Below are positions 24,267 to 32,626 of a stretch of DNA of 64,000 nucleotides, in pieces. Position 1 is the first letter of the stretch. Every line of letters starts with the position of its first letter. Under the pieces are notes generated by a model. It worked only from the letters and a program-made list of their open reading frames with translations, ran no database searches and was not told the origin of the DNA. The translations under genes were made by a program, and so were the position numbers. Origin of the DNA: JACPFV01 sp035526825 (GTDB taxonomy: Bacteria; Pseudomonadota; Gammaproteobacteria; Nevskiales; Nevskiaceae); assembly GCA_035526825.1 (NCBI GenBank), contig DATLBT010000012.1:1-64000 (forward strand), in the 5' to 3' direction.

Positions 24267-26705
24267 TCAGGCGACCAGGTTGGGCTGCCAGCGGCGCAGC
24301 AACAGGGTATTGGCGATCACGCCCACGCTGGAAAAGGCCATTGCGGCGCCCGCGAAGACGGGGTCAAGCAGACCTGCGGCAGCCAATGGAATGCCGACCA
24401 GGTTGTAGATGAAAGCCCAGAACAGGTTCTGCCAGATCTTGCGCGTCGTGCGGCGGGAAATATCGATGGCGGCCGGCATCAGGCGCGGGTCTGAGCGCAT
24501 GAGCGTCACGCCCGCGGTCTGCATCGCCACGTCGGTGCCGCTGCCCATTGCGATGCCAACGTCGGCGGCAGCCAGCGCTGGCGCGTCGTTGATGCCATCC
24601 CCGATCATCGCCACACGACCCTCGGCGCCCAGCTGGCGCACGACGTCGGCCTTGTCGCCGGGCAGCACATTCGCGTGGACATCGGCGGGCGCAAAGCCGA
24701 GCGTCTTCGCCACGGAGGCCGCAGCGCCGGCGTTGTCGCCGGTCAGCATCACCGTGCGCAGGCCCATCGCCTGCAATGCGGCAACGGCCGCAACGCTTTC
24801 GGGACGGGGCTGATCACCGAAGGCAAGGATGCCGAGCGCAACGATGCCCTGGCCGCGATCCTGCGCGACCCACGACACGGTGCGGCCCTGGGCCTCGTTG
24901 AGATCCGCGGCGCCCTGCAGCGGCCCGATGTCGACGCCGAGCTCGTCCATCAGGCGCCGGCTACCCAACCAGGTGGGACGACCGCCCACCTCGCCCTTCA
25001 GGCCGCGGCCCGGAAGAGCGGTGATGTCGGCGGCCGCGTCATTGCGCACGCCGGCCGTCTCGGCGGACGCGAGTACCGCACGTGCCAGCGGATGCTCGCT
25101 GCCCGCCTGCAGAGCGGCCGCGATCGCGAGCAGGCCCGTCGTGTCGTCGTCGGCCGCATCCACGTCCACGAGCGTCGGCTTGCCCACCGTCAACGTGCCG
25201 GTCTTGTCGAAGGCCACGGTGCGGACATTGCGCAGCGTCTCAAGCGCTTCGGCATCGCGGATGAGGATGCCGGCGCGTGCGGCGACACCGGTGCCGGCCA
25301 TGATCGCGGTCGGCGTGGCAAGGCCCAGCGCGCACGGGCATGCGATGACGAGCACGGCCACCGCATTCAACGTCGCCTGGCTCCAATCCCCGCTCGTCAG
25401 GCCCCAGCCGATCCAGGTCAACGCAGCAATGCCGATGACGATCGGCACGAAGATGCCACTGACCTTGTCGACCAGGCGCTGGATTGGCGCCTTCTTCGCC
25501 TGCGCGTCCTCCACCAGGCGGATGATGTGCGCCAGCGCGCTCTCGGCGCCGACCGCACGCGTGCGCAGTTGCTGGCGGCCTTCGGCATTGATGGCGCCGC
25601 CAGTGACCTTGTCGCCCGGCTCCTTGGCGACGGGCAAGGATTCGCCAGTGAGCATCGACTCGTCGTGGTGACTGCGGCCGTCGACGACCTCACCATCGAC
25701 CGGGACTCGCTCGCCCGGCAACACGACGACGAGATCGCCCACCTGCACGCGACCGATCGGGACTTCCTGTTCCTCGCCCTCGACGACAACCCGCGCCGTC
25801 TGCGGCCGCAGTGCCTGCAACGCGCGCAACGCGGCCGTGGTCTGACGCTTGGCGCGCGCATCGAGCCATTTGCCCAGCAGCACGAGCGCGATGACCAGCG
25901 AGGCGGCTTCGAAATACGTTTCTGCGGCGGCTCCGGCGAACACGTGATAGACGCTGAGTCCGTAGCCGGCACTGGTGCCCAGGGCAACGAGCAGATCCAT
26001 GTTGCCGGTGCGCGCCTTCAGAGCCTTCCAGGCGGCCCGGTAGAAGCGCGCGCCCAGCCAGAACTGCACTGGCGTGGCGAGTGCGAGCTGCACGAGGCCC
26101 GGCAGCATCCAGTGCTCGCCGAAGATTGCGCCGATCATCGGCAGGCCGAGCGGAATCGACAGTGCGAGCGCGATCAATGCATGGCGCAACCCCTGGCTCG
26201 CGTGGGCCGTGGCCGACGCCTCGGCCGCTGCTGAGGCGGAACCGGCGTCGTCGTCGCGATCCTGCGGTCGCGCGTCGTAGCCGGCGCTCTTGACCGCCTC
26301 GACAAGCGCCTGTGGCGTGGTCGTAGCATCCATCCGGACGCGGGCCAGACCGGTGGCGAGGTTGACGCTGGCGTCCTGCACGCCGGGCACGGCATGCAGC
26401 GCCTTTTCGACGCGGTTGACGCACGACGCGCAGGTTATGCCCTCGATCACTAGCGATGCTTCGATGGGCGCCACCGAATAGCCCGCGGCTTGCACGGCCT
26501 TCGCGACCTCCGCGGCAGGCACGTAGCCATCGGTGCGCACGTCCGCCGTTTCGGTGGCGAGATTGACGGTCGCGGCGAGTACGCCCGGCATCCTGGCGAG
26601 GGCCTTCTCGACCCGACCTACGCACGACGCGCAGGTCATGCCTTCCACACCGAAGCGGAAGCGCGTTGCGGCGTCCTGGGCTGGGATCGACAGTGTGGCG
26701 TTCAT
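24267..26705 (-). CDS. copA: Copper-exporting P1B-type ATPase CopA
   Basis: This inner-membrane Cu(I) efflux ATPase has 812 residues from ATG 26705. Two N-terminal heavy-metal-binding domains carry C25-x-x-C28 (GMTCASC) and C92-x-x-C95 (GITCASC). Eight membrane helices follow with the CPC metal site (IACPCALGLATPT). The phosphorylation motif DKTGTLT, the SEHPLA nucleotide-binding motif and GDGINDAPALAAADV are all present, so it looks fully functional. A frame extension of four codons to GTG 26717 is possible but weaker. A CueR-type promoter lies just upstream and cueR follows. Confidence 0.96.
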   Translation of the reverse strand: MNATLSIPAQDAATRFRFGVEGMTCASCVGRVEKALARMPGVLAATVNLATETADVRTDGYVPAAEVAKAVQAAGYSVAPIEASLVIEGITCASCVNRVEKALHAVPGVQDASVNLATGLARVRMDATTTPQALVEAVKSAGYDARPQDRDDDAGSASAAAEASATAHASQGLRHALIALALSIPLGLPMIGAIFGEHWMLPGLVQLALATPVQFWLGARFYRAAWKALKARTGNMDLLVALGTSAGYGLSVYHVFAGAAAETYFEAASLVIALVLLGKWLDARAKRQTTAALRALQALRPQTARVVVEGEEQEVPIGRVQVGDLVVVLPGERVPVDGEVVDGRSHHDESMLTGESLPVAKEPGDKVTGGAINAEGRQQLRTRAVGAESALAHIIRLVEDAQAKKAPIQRLVDKVSGIFVPIVIGIAALTWIGWGLTSGDWSQATLNAVAVLVIACPCALGLATPTAIMAGTGVAARAGILIRDAEALETLRNVRTVAFDKTGTLTVGKPTLVDVDAADDDTTGLLAIAAALQAGSEHPLARAVLASAETAGVRNDAAADITALPGRGLKGEVGGRPTWLGSRRLMDELGVDIGPLQGAADLNEAQGRTVSWVAQDRGQGIVALGILAFGDQPRPESVAAVAALQAMGLRTVMLTGDNAGAAASVAKTLGFAPADVHANVLPGDKADVVRQLGAEGRVAMIGDGINDAPALAAADVGIAMGSGTDVAMQTAGVTLMRSDPRLMPAAIDISRRTTRKIWQNLFWAFIYNLVGIPLAAAGLLDPVFAGAAMAFSSVGVIANTLLLRRWQPNLVA

Positions 26706-26740
26706 GGCGGACTCCAAATGGGATTACCCAGGAGCTTCGG

Positions 26741-26763
26741 GCTTCCCACCATGGGAAGGTCAA
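26741..26763 (-). promoter_or_regulatory. CueR-type promoter of copA
   Basis: On the minus strand TTGACC (26763-26758) is followed by the palindromic box CTTCCCATGGTGGGAAG (26742-26758 read on the minus strand) and, after a 19-base spacer, the -10-like GAAGCT. The overlong spacer with a central palindrome is the hallmark of MerR/CueR-activated promoters. Confidence 0.85.
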
Positions 26764-26776
26764 CGTGAAGCGGACG

Positions 26777-26887
26777 CTAGCGTTCGGCGCGGCGCAGCGC
26801 CAGCAGGAACAGGCCTACGACGAGCAATGCCAGCGGTCGGTCGAGCCGGTCGAGGGCGGATTGGAACCGGTGGGTGACAGTGGCCAT
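26777..26887 (-). CDS. 36-aa copper-regulated membrane peptide
   Basis: From ATG 26887 the peptide has a basic/amphipathic start (TVTHRFQSALDRLDR), one hydrophobic segment (PLALLVVGLFLLAL) and a basic end (RRAER). Too short to carry a known domain, it is predicted to be a single-pass membrane peptide. A second CueR-type box lies 37 bases upstream (26924-26944) in the right orientation. It is therefore probably induced by copper separately from copA. A longer frame to 27049 would contain the operator and is rejected. Confidence 0.6.
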   Translation of the reverse strand: MATVTHRFQSALDRLDRPLALLVVGLFLLALRRAER

Positions 26888-26923
26888 GGTGGCGTTCTCG
26901 GGTCGGGGGAGCGCCAGCCTCAC

Positions 26924-26944
26924 GACTCCCACCGTGGGAAAGTC
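26924..26944 (-). promoter_or_regulatory. Second CueR-type operator
   Basis: The near-palindrome GACTTTCCCACGGTGGGAGTC (split: GACTTTCCCAC then GGTGGGAGTC on the minus strand) resembles the copA box, with a weaker -35 (TGGACT). It precedes the 36-aa membrane peptide gene. Confidence 0.7.
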
Positions 26945-27172
26945 CAGTGCCATCAAGGCTTGAGCTTGCCCCCGGTCAAGCTTCAACGTGCCGACCTCCG
27001 ATGCCGCTGCTCCCTCAGCGCGCAGACCCGCCCCGGGGGTTGGCACCATTCGACGTCATCCCCCGCGTCGACGCCGGCCGTGCCGGGGCTTCTTCACAAC
27101 AGAGAGTTGAACCGGGCCGCAGCAAGCGCCACTCTTCGTGTCGGTATTCGAGGCAATTACGCGGGGATATGC

Positions 27173-28138
27173 ATGCGGAATGGCCCACTTCAAACGAATC
27201 TGCTCTGCAGCCTATTAGCAGTCATGCTCCTGGCGAGCGCGGCGAGCGCTCAGGAGAACGCGGCTCTCGTGTACTCAGACGCCACTAGACCTACTAGCGG
27301 TGCGGAGAATGCAGCGTTCGTTTGGCACCCGACCGACAAGGAGTTGCTCGCTTTCCAAGCAGCGCGGCTTGATGCGGACGCCCGATTCCTTCTGCTCAAA
27401 AGGCAGCGCGACGCAGGTCTCATCGACAAGGCGACGTTTGAACTGGCATCCGAGCAACATGCTCGTGCGTCCAATGCCTACTTCACCCTGGTGGATCGAG
27501 GAGGTCAGATTTCAGCCGCTAGTGCGAACAACTACCTGACGGACCTCTTCTTGTTCACCGCATCGCCGCGCAGCGTTGGCGGGCCTTCGGTTCTTTCTGC
27601 GGCGCTTATTAGTCGCGGAGAAGACGGGGCAATTCGAGTCGACGCCGACTCGCTTCAGACCAGCCTGGAGAATCGCTTCCAGCAACTCCGGGGCGACATT
27701 CCAATCGAAAGCGATGCTCGCCCCCTCAATGCATACCTCGATGAGCTCAAAACGAGCTCAACAGAAGCCGTAGATACCAGCCGAGGACAAGATGGGTTCG
27801 TTTCTTTCCAGCGTGCGATCGAGATTGCCACCCCGGTGCAGCAATATCAGTTGACGCTGATGAGGGCCTCGCCTTGGCAGTTGCATCTCTCCCTTCGCAC
27901 GACACCCTCACAAGCGAGCGTTGTATTCACTACTCCCAGTGGGTACAGGGCCGATTTCACAACAAATACATCACGAACGACAATGCGTGGACTTGTCGAC
28001 TACACGGTACAAAAAGCCGGATACAAGACGATTCGCGCTTCGAATCTAGACTTGGTCAATGCCGTGGAAGGCACATTTTCTTGTGTGCTGATTCCTGTCG
28101 CAGACCAGCAGCCCGCCCAAGCCTGCAATATTCGATAA
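27173..28138 (+). CDS. Secreted protein with PEGA-like tail, unknown
   Basis: The 321-residue protein starts at ATG 27173 with a signal peptide (LLCSLLAVMLLASAASAQE, cleavage after about residue 28). The middle is Ala/Leu/Asp-rich and helical (about 50-250). A C-terminal beta-rich stretch (ASVVFTTPSGYRADFTTNTS, then YTVQKAGYKTIRAS) resembles a PEGA surface-layer repeat. The frame is open upstream, but only this start gives a signal peptide. It is followed three bases later by a membrane protein gene. The pair is visibly more AT-rich than the copper genes on both sides and has no evident copper ligands, so it looks like an insertion of different origin. Confidence 0.7.
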   Translation: MRNGPLQTNLLCSLLAVMLLASAASAQENAALVYSDATRPTSGAENAAFVWHPTDKELLAFQAARLDADARFLLLKRQRDAGLIDKATFELASEQHARASNAYFTLVDRGGQISAASANNYLTDLFLFTASPRSVGGPSVLSAALISRGEDGAIRVDADSLQTSLENRFQQLRGDIPIESDARPLNAYLDELKTSSTEAVDTSRGQDGFVSFQRAIEIATPVQQYQLTLMRASPWQLHLSLRTTPSQASVVFTTPSGYRADFTTNTSRTTMRGLVDYTVQKAGYKTIRASNLDLVNAVEGTFSCVLIPVADQQPAQACNIR

Positions 28139-28141
28139 AAC

Positions 28142-28741
28142 ATGACTCAGTCCCCATCTCGATCAGGAACTGCTGCAAAGTGGGGGCGAGTGCTGCTCGC
28201 AATCGGCGTCACGATCCCAATTGGCCTCGCGCCGTTGCTGGGAACATGGGACGTTCCTGGGTTCCGCGCCTTGCTCTCCCTGTTCCCAGAAGGCCTTCAG
28301 GAATCATCCATCCGCTTTTCCACATTCGGAATGGCGGTCGTGGCGGCAAGCGTGCAATTTCTGTCTCAGGATACCTTCACTCGCAAAACGCTGAGACAAA
28401 CATTCATTGGCGTAGTGGTCGCATTGTTCGCATTATTGTTCCTTCTCGCCAAATCCCACAACGAGCATGTCGTTCGAATTCCAGTAGGAGACGGTAGCGT
28501 GTCTGTTTCTTACGTCGTCGGCTCGGAGCGAAAAGTGGGCTGTAGCTGTGCGGCTTCTGAAGGTGACGCACAATGCGTGAAGAGGATTGGGCTTGATGCT
28601 GCTCTCCTTCCGAGTTGCTGGAACGAGAAGGAGCTCAGGGGCATTGCATTTGCGCTTCAGGCCAAATACGTCTTGTTGATGATTGGGCTGGGCGCGCTTG
28701 TAGGCCTGATCGTCTTGGCCCCTGCGCGAAGTCGCCGATAG
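28142..28741 (+). CDS. Membrane protein with Cys-rich loop, unknown
   Basis: The 199-residue protein has about four hydrophobic segments (near residues 17-35, 60-75, 85-100 and 175-192). Between the third and fourth lies a loop with four cysteines (CSCAASEGDAQC and a later C), which could form disulfides in the periplasm. No family is recognised. It begins three bases after the preceding secreted-protein stop and is surely cotranscribed with it. Confidence 0.7.
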   Translation: MTQSPSRSGTAAKWGRVLLAIGVTIPIGLAPLLGTWDVPGFRALLSLFPEGLQESSIRFSTFGMAVVAASVQFLSQDTFTRKTLRQTFIGVVVALFALLFLLAKSHNEHVVRIPVGDGSVSVSYVVGSERKVGCSCAASEGDAQCVKRIGLDAALLPSCWNEKELRGIAFALQAKYVLLMIGLGALVGLIVLAPARSRR

Positions 28742-28772
28742 CCAAAGGGTTATTTCCGTCGCTAAGGGCGAC

Positions 28773-28795
28773 TTGACCTTCCCACAGGGGTAAGC
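28773..28795 (+). promoter_or_regulatory. Third CueR-type promoter, for copZ
   Basis: TTGACC (28773-28778) is followed by an imperfect palindrome CCTTCCCACAGGGGTAAG and, after a 19-base spacer, CAACCT as a weak -10. The spacer length matches the copA promoter. It lies 40 bases before the copZ start. Confidence 0.75.
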
Positions 28796-28835
28796 CCCAA
28801 CCTGCTTCGCATGTCCACCATCGAGGCGAAGACGT

Positions 28836-29042
28836 ATGCGCTTTTGCGTTGAAAGCATGACCTGCGGCCACTGTGACCGCACCATCCGCAAGGCGATTTC
28901 GGCGCTGTCGCCGCAGGCGACCGTCATCATCGACTTGCGCGCCAAGACCGTCGAGATCGACGGCGCGCTTACTGCAGTGCAAGTCGTCGCTGCGCTCGCC
29001 GATGAAGGCTATTCGGCGGTGCAAACCAGCGAAATGGCCTGA
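28836..29042 (+). CDS. copZ: CopZ-like copper chaperone (HMA domain)
   Basis: A 68-residue single heavy-metal-associated domain with the Cu(I) site M8-T-C10-G-H-C13 and the usual beta-alpha-beta spacing (AISALSPQATVIIDLRAKTV). Such chaperones hand Cu(I) to CopA. The gene has its own CueR-type promoter and a strong terminator just behind it, so it is a single-gene unit. An uncharacterised HMA metal-transport protein is the only alternative. Confidence 0.9.
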   Translation: MRFCVESMTCGHCDRTIRKAISALSPQATVIIDLRAKTVEIDGALTAVQVVAALADEGYSAVQTSEMA

Positions 29043-29061
29043 GGCCGCGCTCGAGGCAGGA

Positions 29062-29096
29062 AAGAGGCCAGCCCTTGCGGCTGGCCTCTTCGTTTT
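29062..29096. terminator. Rho-independent terminator between copZ and cusF
   Basis: A perfect 11-bp stem (AAGAGGCCAGC at 29062-29072 with GCTGGCCTCTT at 29080-29090), a 7-base loop and a T-run (CGTTTTT) follow copZ. On the other strand an A-rich flank is also present, so it may act for convergent cusF too. Confidence 0.9.
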
Positions 29097-29099
29097 TGG

Positions 29100-29471
29100 T
29101 CACTGCTTGGTGATAGAGACGATCGTGCCGTCCATGCCGGTCGAGTCGAATTCGAAAGTGACGTTGTCGCCCGCCTTGATTGCCGACAAGTCCGTGTTCG
29201 GAGCCTGGAACGCCATCGTCATGCCGGGCCAGCCGAGTGCGTCGACGGGGCCGTGCGCGATGGTGATCGTCTTCGCTGTCGCGTCGATGGATTCCACGAC
29301 GCCCGTGGCCGTGGCGCGCTTGGATTCCGCTGGCGCGGGAGGTGGGGTCGCCGGCGACGCGGGCTCGGCGGCCGCAGGTGCAGGTGCTTGCGCGGCTGGC
29401 ACGGCCGGCTCCGGAGTGCGGTTGCAGCCGGCAATGCTCAACACGGCAAGAAGAAGGACGAAACGCTTCAT
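29100..29471 (-). CDS. cusF: CusF-like periplasmic copper-binding lipoprotein
   Basis: The 123-residue protein has a lipobox signal (LLAVLSIAGC, lipidated Cys at about 16), an Ala/Pro linker and a CusF domain. The Cu(I) ligands are seen in GWPGMTMAF (Trp plus two Met); the upstream His is in ITIAHG. CusF binds periplasmic copper and passes it to CusB. Its start overlaps the cusA stop by four bases, so it is the last gene of the efflux operon. Unlike E. coli CusF it appears membrane-anchored. Confidence 0.87.
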   Translation of the reverse strand: MKRFVLLLAVLSIAGCNRTPEPAVPAAQAPAPAAAEPASPATPPPAPAESKRATATGVVESIDATAKTITIAHGPVDALGWPGMTMAFQAPNTDLSAIKAGDNVTFEFDSTGMDGTIVSITKQ

Positions 29472-32400
29472 GGTGAACTCCTCGGGGTAGTAGCCCGCGT
29501 GCGGGCGAGATGGCGTTGTTGCAATAGTCGATATGCCGCGGGAATCACGAGCATCGACAGCAGCGGCGCGCTGAGCATGCCGCCGACCATCGGCGCGGCG
29601 ATGCGCTGCATGACCTCGGCGCCGGCGCCGCCGCCGAGAAGGATCGGTAGCAGACCCGCGAGGATCACCGCCACGGTCATTGCCTTGGGGCGTACGCGTT
29701 GTACCGCGCCTTCGCGGATGGCCGCGTCAAGCTCGGCGAGTCCAGCATTTGGATTCTCGGCGAGCTGCCGCTCCCACGCGTGTTGCAGGTACAGCAGCAT
29801 GATGATGCCGAACTCGGCGGCGACGCCGGCCAGCGCGATGAAGCCGATCAGTGTGGCCACCGACACTGCGTGGCCCATCAGCCAGATCAGCCACAGCCCA
29901 CCCACCAGCGCGAACGGCAGGCTGAGCATGATCAGCCCGGCCTCCGACGCGCGACGGAACACCAGGAAGATCAGCCCGAAGATGATCACCAGCGTGGCCG
30001 GCACGACCCAGCGCAGGCGCGCCGTGGCGCGCGCCAGGTATTCGTACTGGCCCGACCAGGCGATCGCGTAGCCCGCGGGCAGCTCGACCTGCTTGGCTAC
30101 GGCCGCCTGCAGATCCGCAACGACCGAGCCAAGATCGCGCCCGGCCACATCCACGTACACGTAGGTCACGAGCCGGCCGTTGTCGCTCCGGAGCATGGGC
30201 GGCCCGGGGGCGAACGACAGATCCGCGAGCTGGCCCAGCGTCACCTGCGCGCCGCCGGGGGCGACGCACGGCAACTGCGCGAGCGCCGCCGGCGAATCGC
30301 GCCAAGTCGCGGGATAGCGCACGACGATCGGATAGCGCTCGCGCCCCTGGATGGTCTCGCCAATCGGCTCGCCGCCGATGACGGTGGCGATGATCCGTTG
30401 TACGTCAGCCTGGCTCAGGCCGTAGCGCATCGCGGCATCGGGCCGGACGCGCACGTCGAGGTAGCGGCCGCCTTCCACGCGCTCGGCGAGCGCGGAGCTC
30501 ACACCGGGCACCGTACGCGCGATCTGCTCGACGCGGTCACCAAGCTGCGCGAGCGTCGCCAGGTCCGGTCCCGACACCTTGATGCCGATCGGGCTCTTGA
30601 TGCCGGTGGCGAGCATGTCGATGCGGTTTCGGATCGGCGGCACCCACAGGTTGGTCAGGCCCGGCACCTGCACCGCGCGGTCGAGTTCGGCGCGCAGCTT
30701 CTCCGGCGTCATGCCCGCGCGCCACTGGTCGCGCGGCTTGAAGGTCACCGTGGTCTCGAACATCTCCAGCGGCGCCGGGTCGGTGGCGGTTTCGGCGCGA
30801 CCGGCCTTGCCGAAAACGTGTTCCACCTCGGGCACGGTCTTGATCATGCGATCCGTCAGTTGCAGCAGTTCGCTGGCCTTGCCCGCCGACAGCCCCGGCA
30901 ATGCCGTGGGCATGTACAACAACGTGCCCTCCTCCAGCGGCGGCATGAACTCGCTGCCCATGCGCAGCAGCGGCACCAGGCTCAGCAGCAGCACGACGCC
31001 CGCCATGAGCAGCACGCTCTTGGGAAAGCGCAGCACCGCGCCGATCACCGGTTTGTAGATTGCGATCAGGCTGCGGTTGATCGGGTTTTCCTGCTCCGAG
31101 CGAATTCGCCCCCGGATCAGGTAACCCATGAGAACCGGCACGAGGGTGATCGCCAGGCCCGCGGCGGCGGCCATCGCGTAGGTCTTGGTGAAGGCCAGCG
31201 GCGAGAACAACCGGCCCTCCTGCGCCTGCAGGGCGAACACCGGCACGAAGGAGAGCGTGATGACCAGCAGGCTGATGAACAACGCGGGTCCGACCTCGGA
31301 GGCGGCGGTTGCTACCAGCGCCCAGCGCTCGGCCCCATCCGGGTCGCGCCCTGCCCTGGCGCGGAAATGCTCGAGGTGCTTGTGCGCGTTCTCGATCATT
31401 ACCACCGCCGCGTCGACCATCGCGCCGATGGCGATGGCGATGCCACCGAGCGAGAGCAGGTTGGCGCTGATGCCCTGCTGGTGCATCACCACGAACGCGG
31501 CGAGGATGCCCAGTGGCAGGGTAACGACCGCCACCAGCGCCGATCGCAGGTGCCATAGGAACAGCGCGCACACCACGAGCACGACCAGGAATTCTTCCAC
31601 CAGTTTCCCGCTGAGGTTGCGCACCGCCTCGCGGATAAGGCCCGAGCGGTCGTACACGGGGACGATCTCGACGCCGGGTGGCAGGCTCGACTTGAGCGCC
31701 GCGAGTTTGGCCTTCACCGCATCGATGGCGACCAGCGCGTTCTTGCCCGAGCGCAGGATCACCACGCCCCCGGCGACCTCTCCCTCCCCGTCGAGTTCGG
31801 CGATGCCCCGGCGCAGCGTTGGACCGCGTTGCACGCGCGCCACATCCTGCAGCAACACCGGCACGCCATCGGCGCCGCTGCGGATCGGCACGCGCTCGAA
31901 GTCGGCGGCCTCGCGCAGGTAGCCTTCGCTGCGCACCATCACTTCGGCCTCGCCCAGTTCGATCACCGAGCCCCCGGTGGCGCCGTTGGCGGCACAAATG
32001 GCCTCCACGAGTTCGTCGATCGTGATGCCGCGTGCTGCGAGGGCATTGGGGTCGGGCACGACCTGCCAGGCCTGCACCATGCCGCCCATCGTCGCGACCT
32101 CGGCGACATCCGGAATGGTTTTCAGCTCGTAGCGCAGGAACCAGTCCTGCAGCGAACGCAGCTGGCCCAAGTCGTGCGTGCCGCTGCGATCGACGATCGC
32201 GTACTCGTAGATCCAGCCCAATCCAGTCGCATCCGGCCCCAGCGTCGGCGTGGCGGCGGGCGGCAAGCGGTCGCGCGCCTGGCTCAACACTTCGAGCACG
32301 CGCGATCGTGCCCAGTACAGGTCGGTGTCGTCGTCGAACAGGACGTACACGAACGAGTCGCCGAAAAAGGAGAAGCCGCGCACTGCGGTCACGCCCGGCA

Positions 32401-32626
32401 CCGACAGCAGCGTCGTGGTGAGCGGATAAGTGACCTGGTCCTCGACGATGCGCGGCGTCTGCCCGGGCCACGAGGTGCGAATGATCACCTGCGTGTCGGA
32501 CAGGTCGGGCAGCGCATCGAGTGGTGTGCGCAGGACGGACCACACACCGGCGATGGCGAGCACGAGCGCGGCCAGCAGCACCAGGCCGCGGTGGGCGATC
32601 GAGGCGTGGATGATGCGGGCGATCAC
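29468..32626 (-). CDS. cusA: CusA/CzcA-family RND efflux pump
   Basis: This 1,052-residue inner-membrane heavy-metal RND transporter is a proton-driven pump of the tripartite Cus system. It has the family layout of twelve membrane helices and two large periplasmic loops. Conserved blocks include TRSSWPGQTP-like ITSWPGQ (near residue 50), AIAIGAMVDAAVVMIENAHK (central membrane region) and SEFMPPLEEGTLLYMPTALP. Met-rich positions in the periplasmic loops fit copper or silver transport. Start and stop both overlap neighbours by four bases. Substrate (Cu(I)/Ag(I)) is inferred from the CueR/CusF context. Confidence 0.94.
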   Translation of the reverse strand: MIARIIHASIAHRGLVLLAALVLAIAGVWSVLRTPLDALPDLSDTQVIIRTSWPGQTPRIVEDQVTYPLTTTLLSVPGVTAVRGFSFFGDSFVYVLFDDDTDLYWARSRVLEVLSQARDRLPPAATPTLGPDATGLGWIYEYAIVDRSGTHDLGQLRSLQDWFLRYELKTIPDVAEVATMGGMVQAWQVVPDPNALAARGITIDELVEAICAANGATGGSVIELGEAEVMVRSEGYLREAADFERVPIRSGADGVPVLLQDVARVQRGPTLRRGIAELDGEGEVAGGVVILRSGKNALVAIDAVKAKLAALKSSLPPGVEIVPVYDRSGLIREAVRNLSGKLVEEFLVVLVVCALFLWHLRSALVAVVTLPLGILAAFVVMHQQGISANLLSLGGIAIAIGAMVDAAVVMIENAHKHLEHFRARAGRDPDGAERWALVATAASEVGPALFISLLVITLSFVPVFALQAQEGRLFSPLAFTKTYAMAAAAGLAITLVPVLMGYLIRGRIRSEQENPINRSLIAIYKPVIGAVLRFPKSVLLMAGVVLLLSLVPLLRMGSEFMPPLEEGTLLYMPTALPGLSAGKASELLQLTDRMIKTVPEVEHVFGKAGRAETATDPAPLEMFETTVTFKPRDQWRAGMTPEKLRAELDRAVQVPGLTNLWVPPIRNRIDMLATGIKSPIGIKVSGPDLATLAQLGDRVEQIARTVPGVSSALAERVEGGRYLDVRVRPDAAMRYGLSQADVQRIIATVIGGEPIGETIQGRERYPIVVRYPATWRDSPAALAQLPCVAPGGAQVTLGQLADLSFAPGPPMLRSDNGRLVTYVYVDVAGRDLGSVVADLQAAVAKQVELPAGYAIAWSGQYEYLARATARLRWVVPATLVIIFGLIFLVFRRASEAGLIMLSLPFALVGGLWLIWLMGHAVSVATLIGFIALAGVAAEFGIIMLLYLQHAWERQLAENPNAGLAELDAAIREGAVQRVRPKAMTVAVILAGLLPILLGGGAGAEVMQRIAAPMVGGMLSAPLLSMLVIPAAYRLLQQRHLARTRATTPRSSP

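Noticed and set aside
26777..27049. 90-codon version of the small membrane peptide
   Set aside because: It would place the CueR operator inside the coding region; the internal ATG 26887 gives a clean peptide behind the operator.
29699..31558. 619-codon plus-strand frame opposite cusA
   Set aside because: The His/Arg/Gln-rich composition is typical of antisense to RND genes; cusA is certain.
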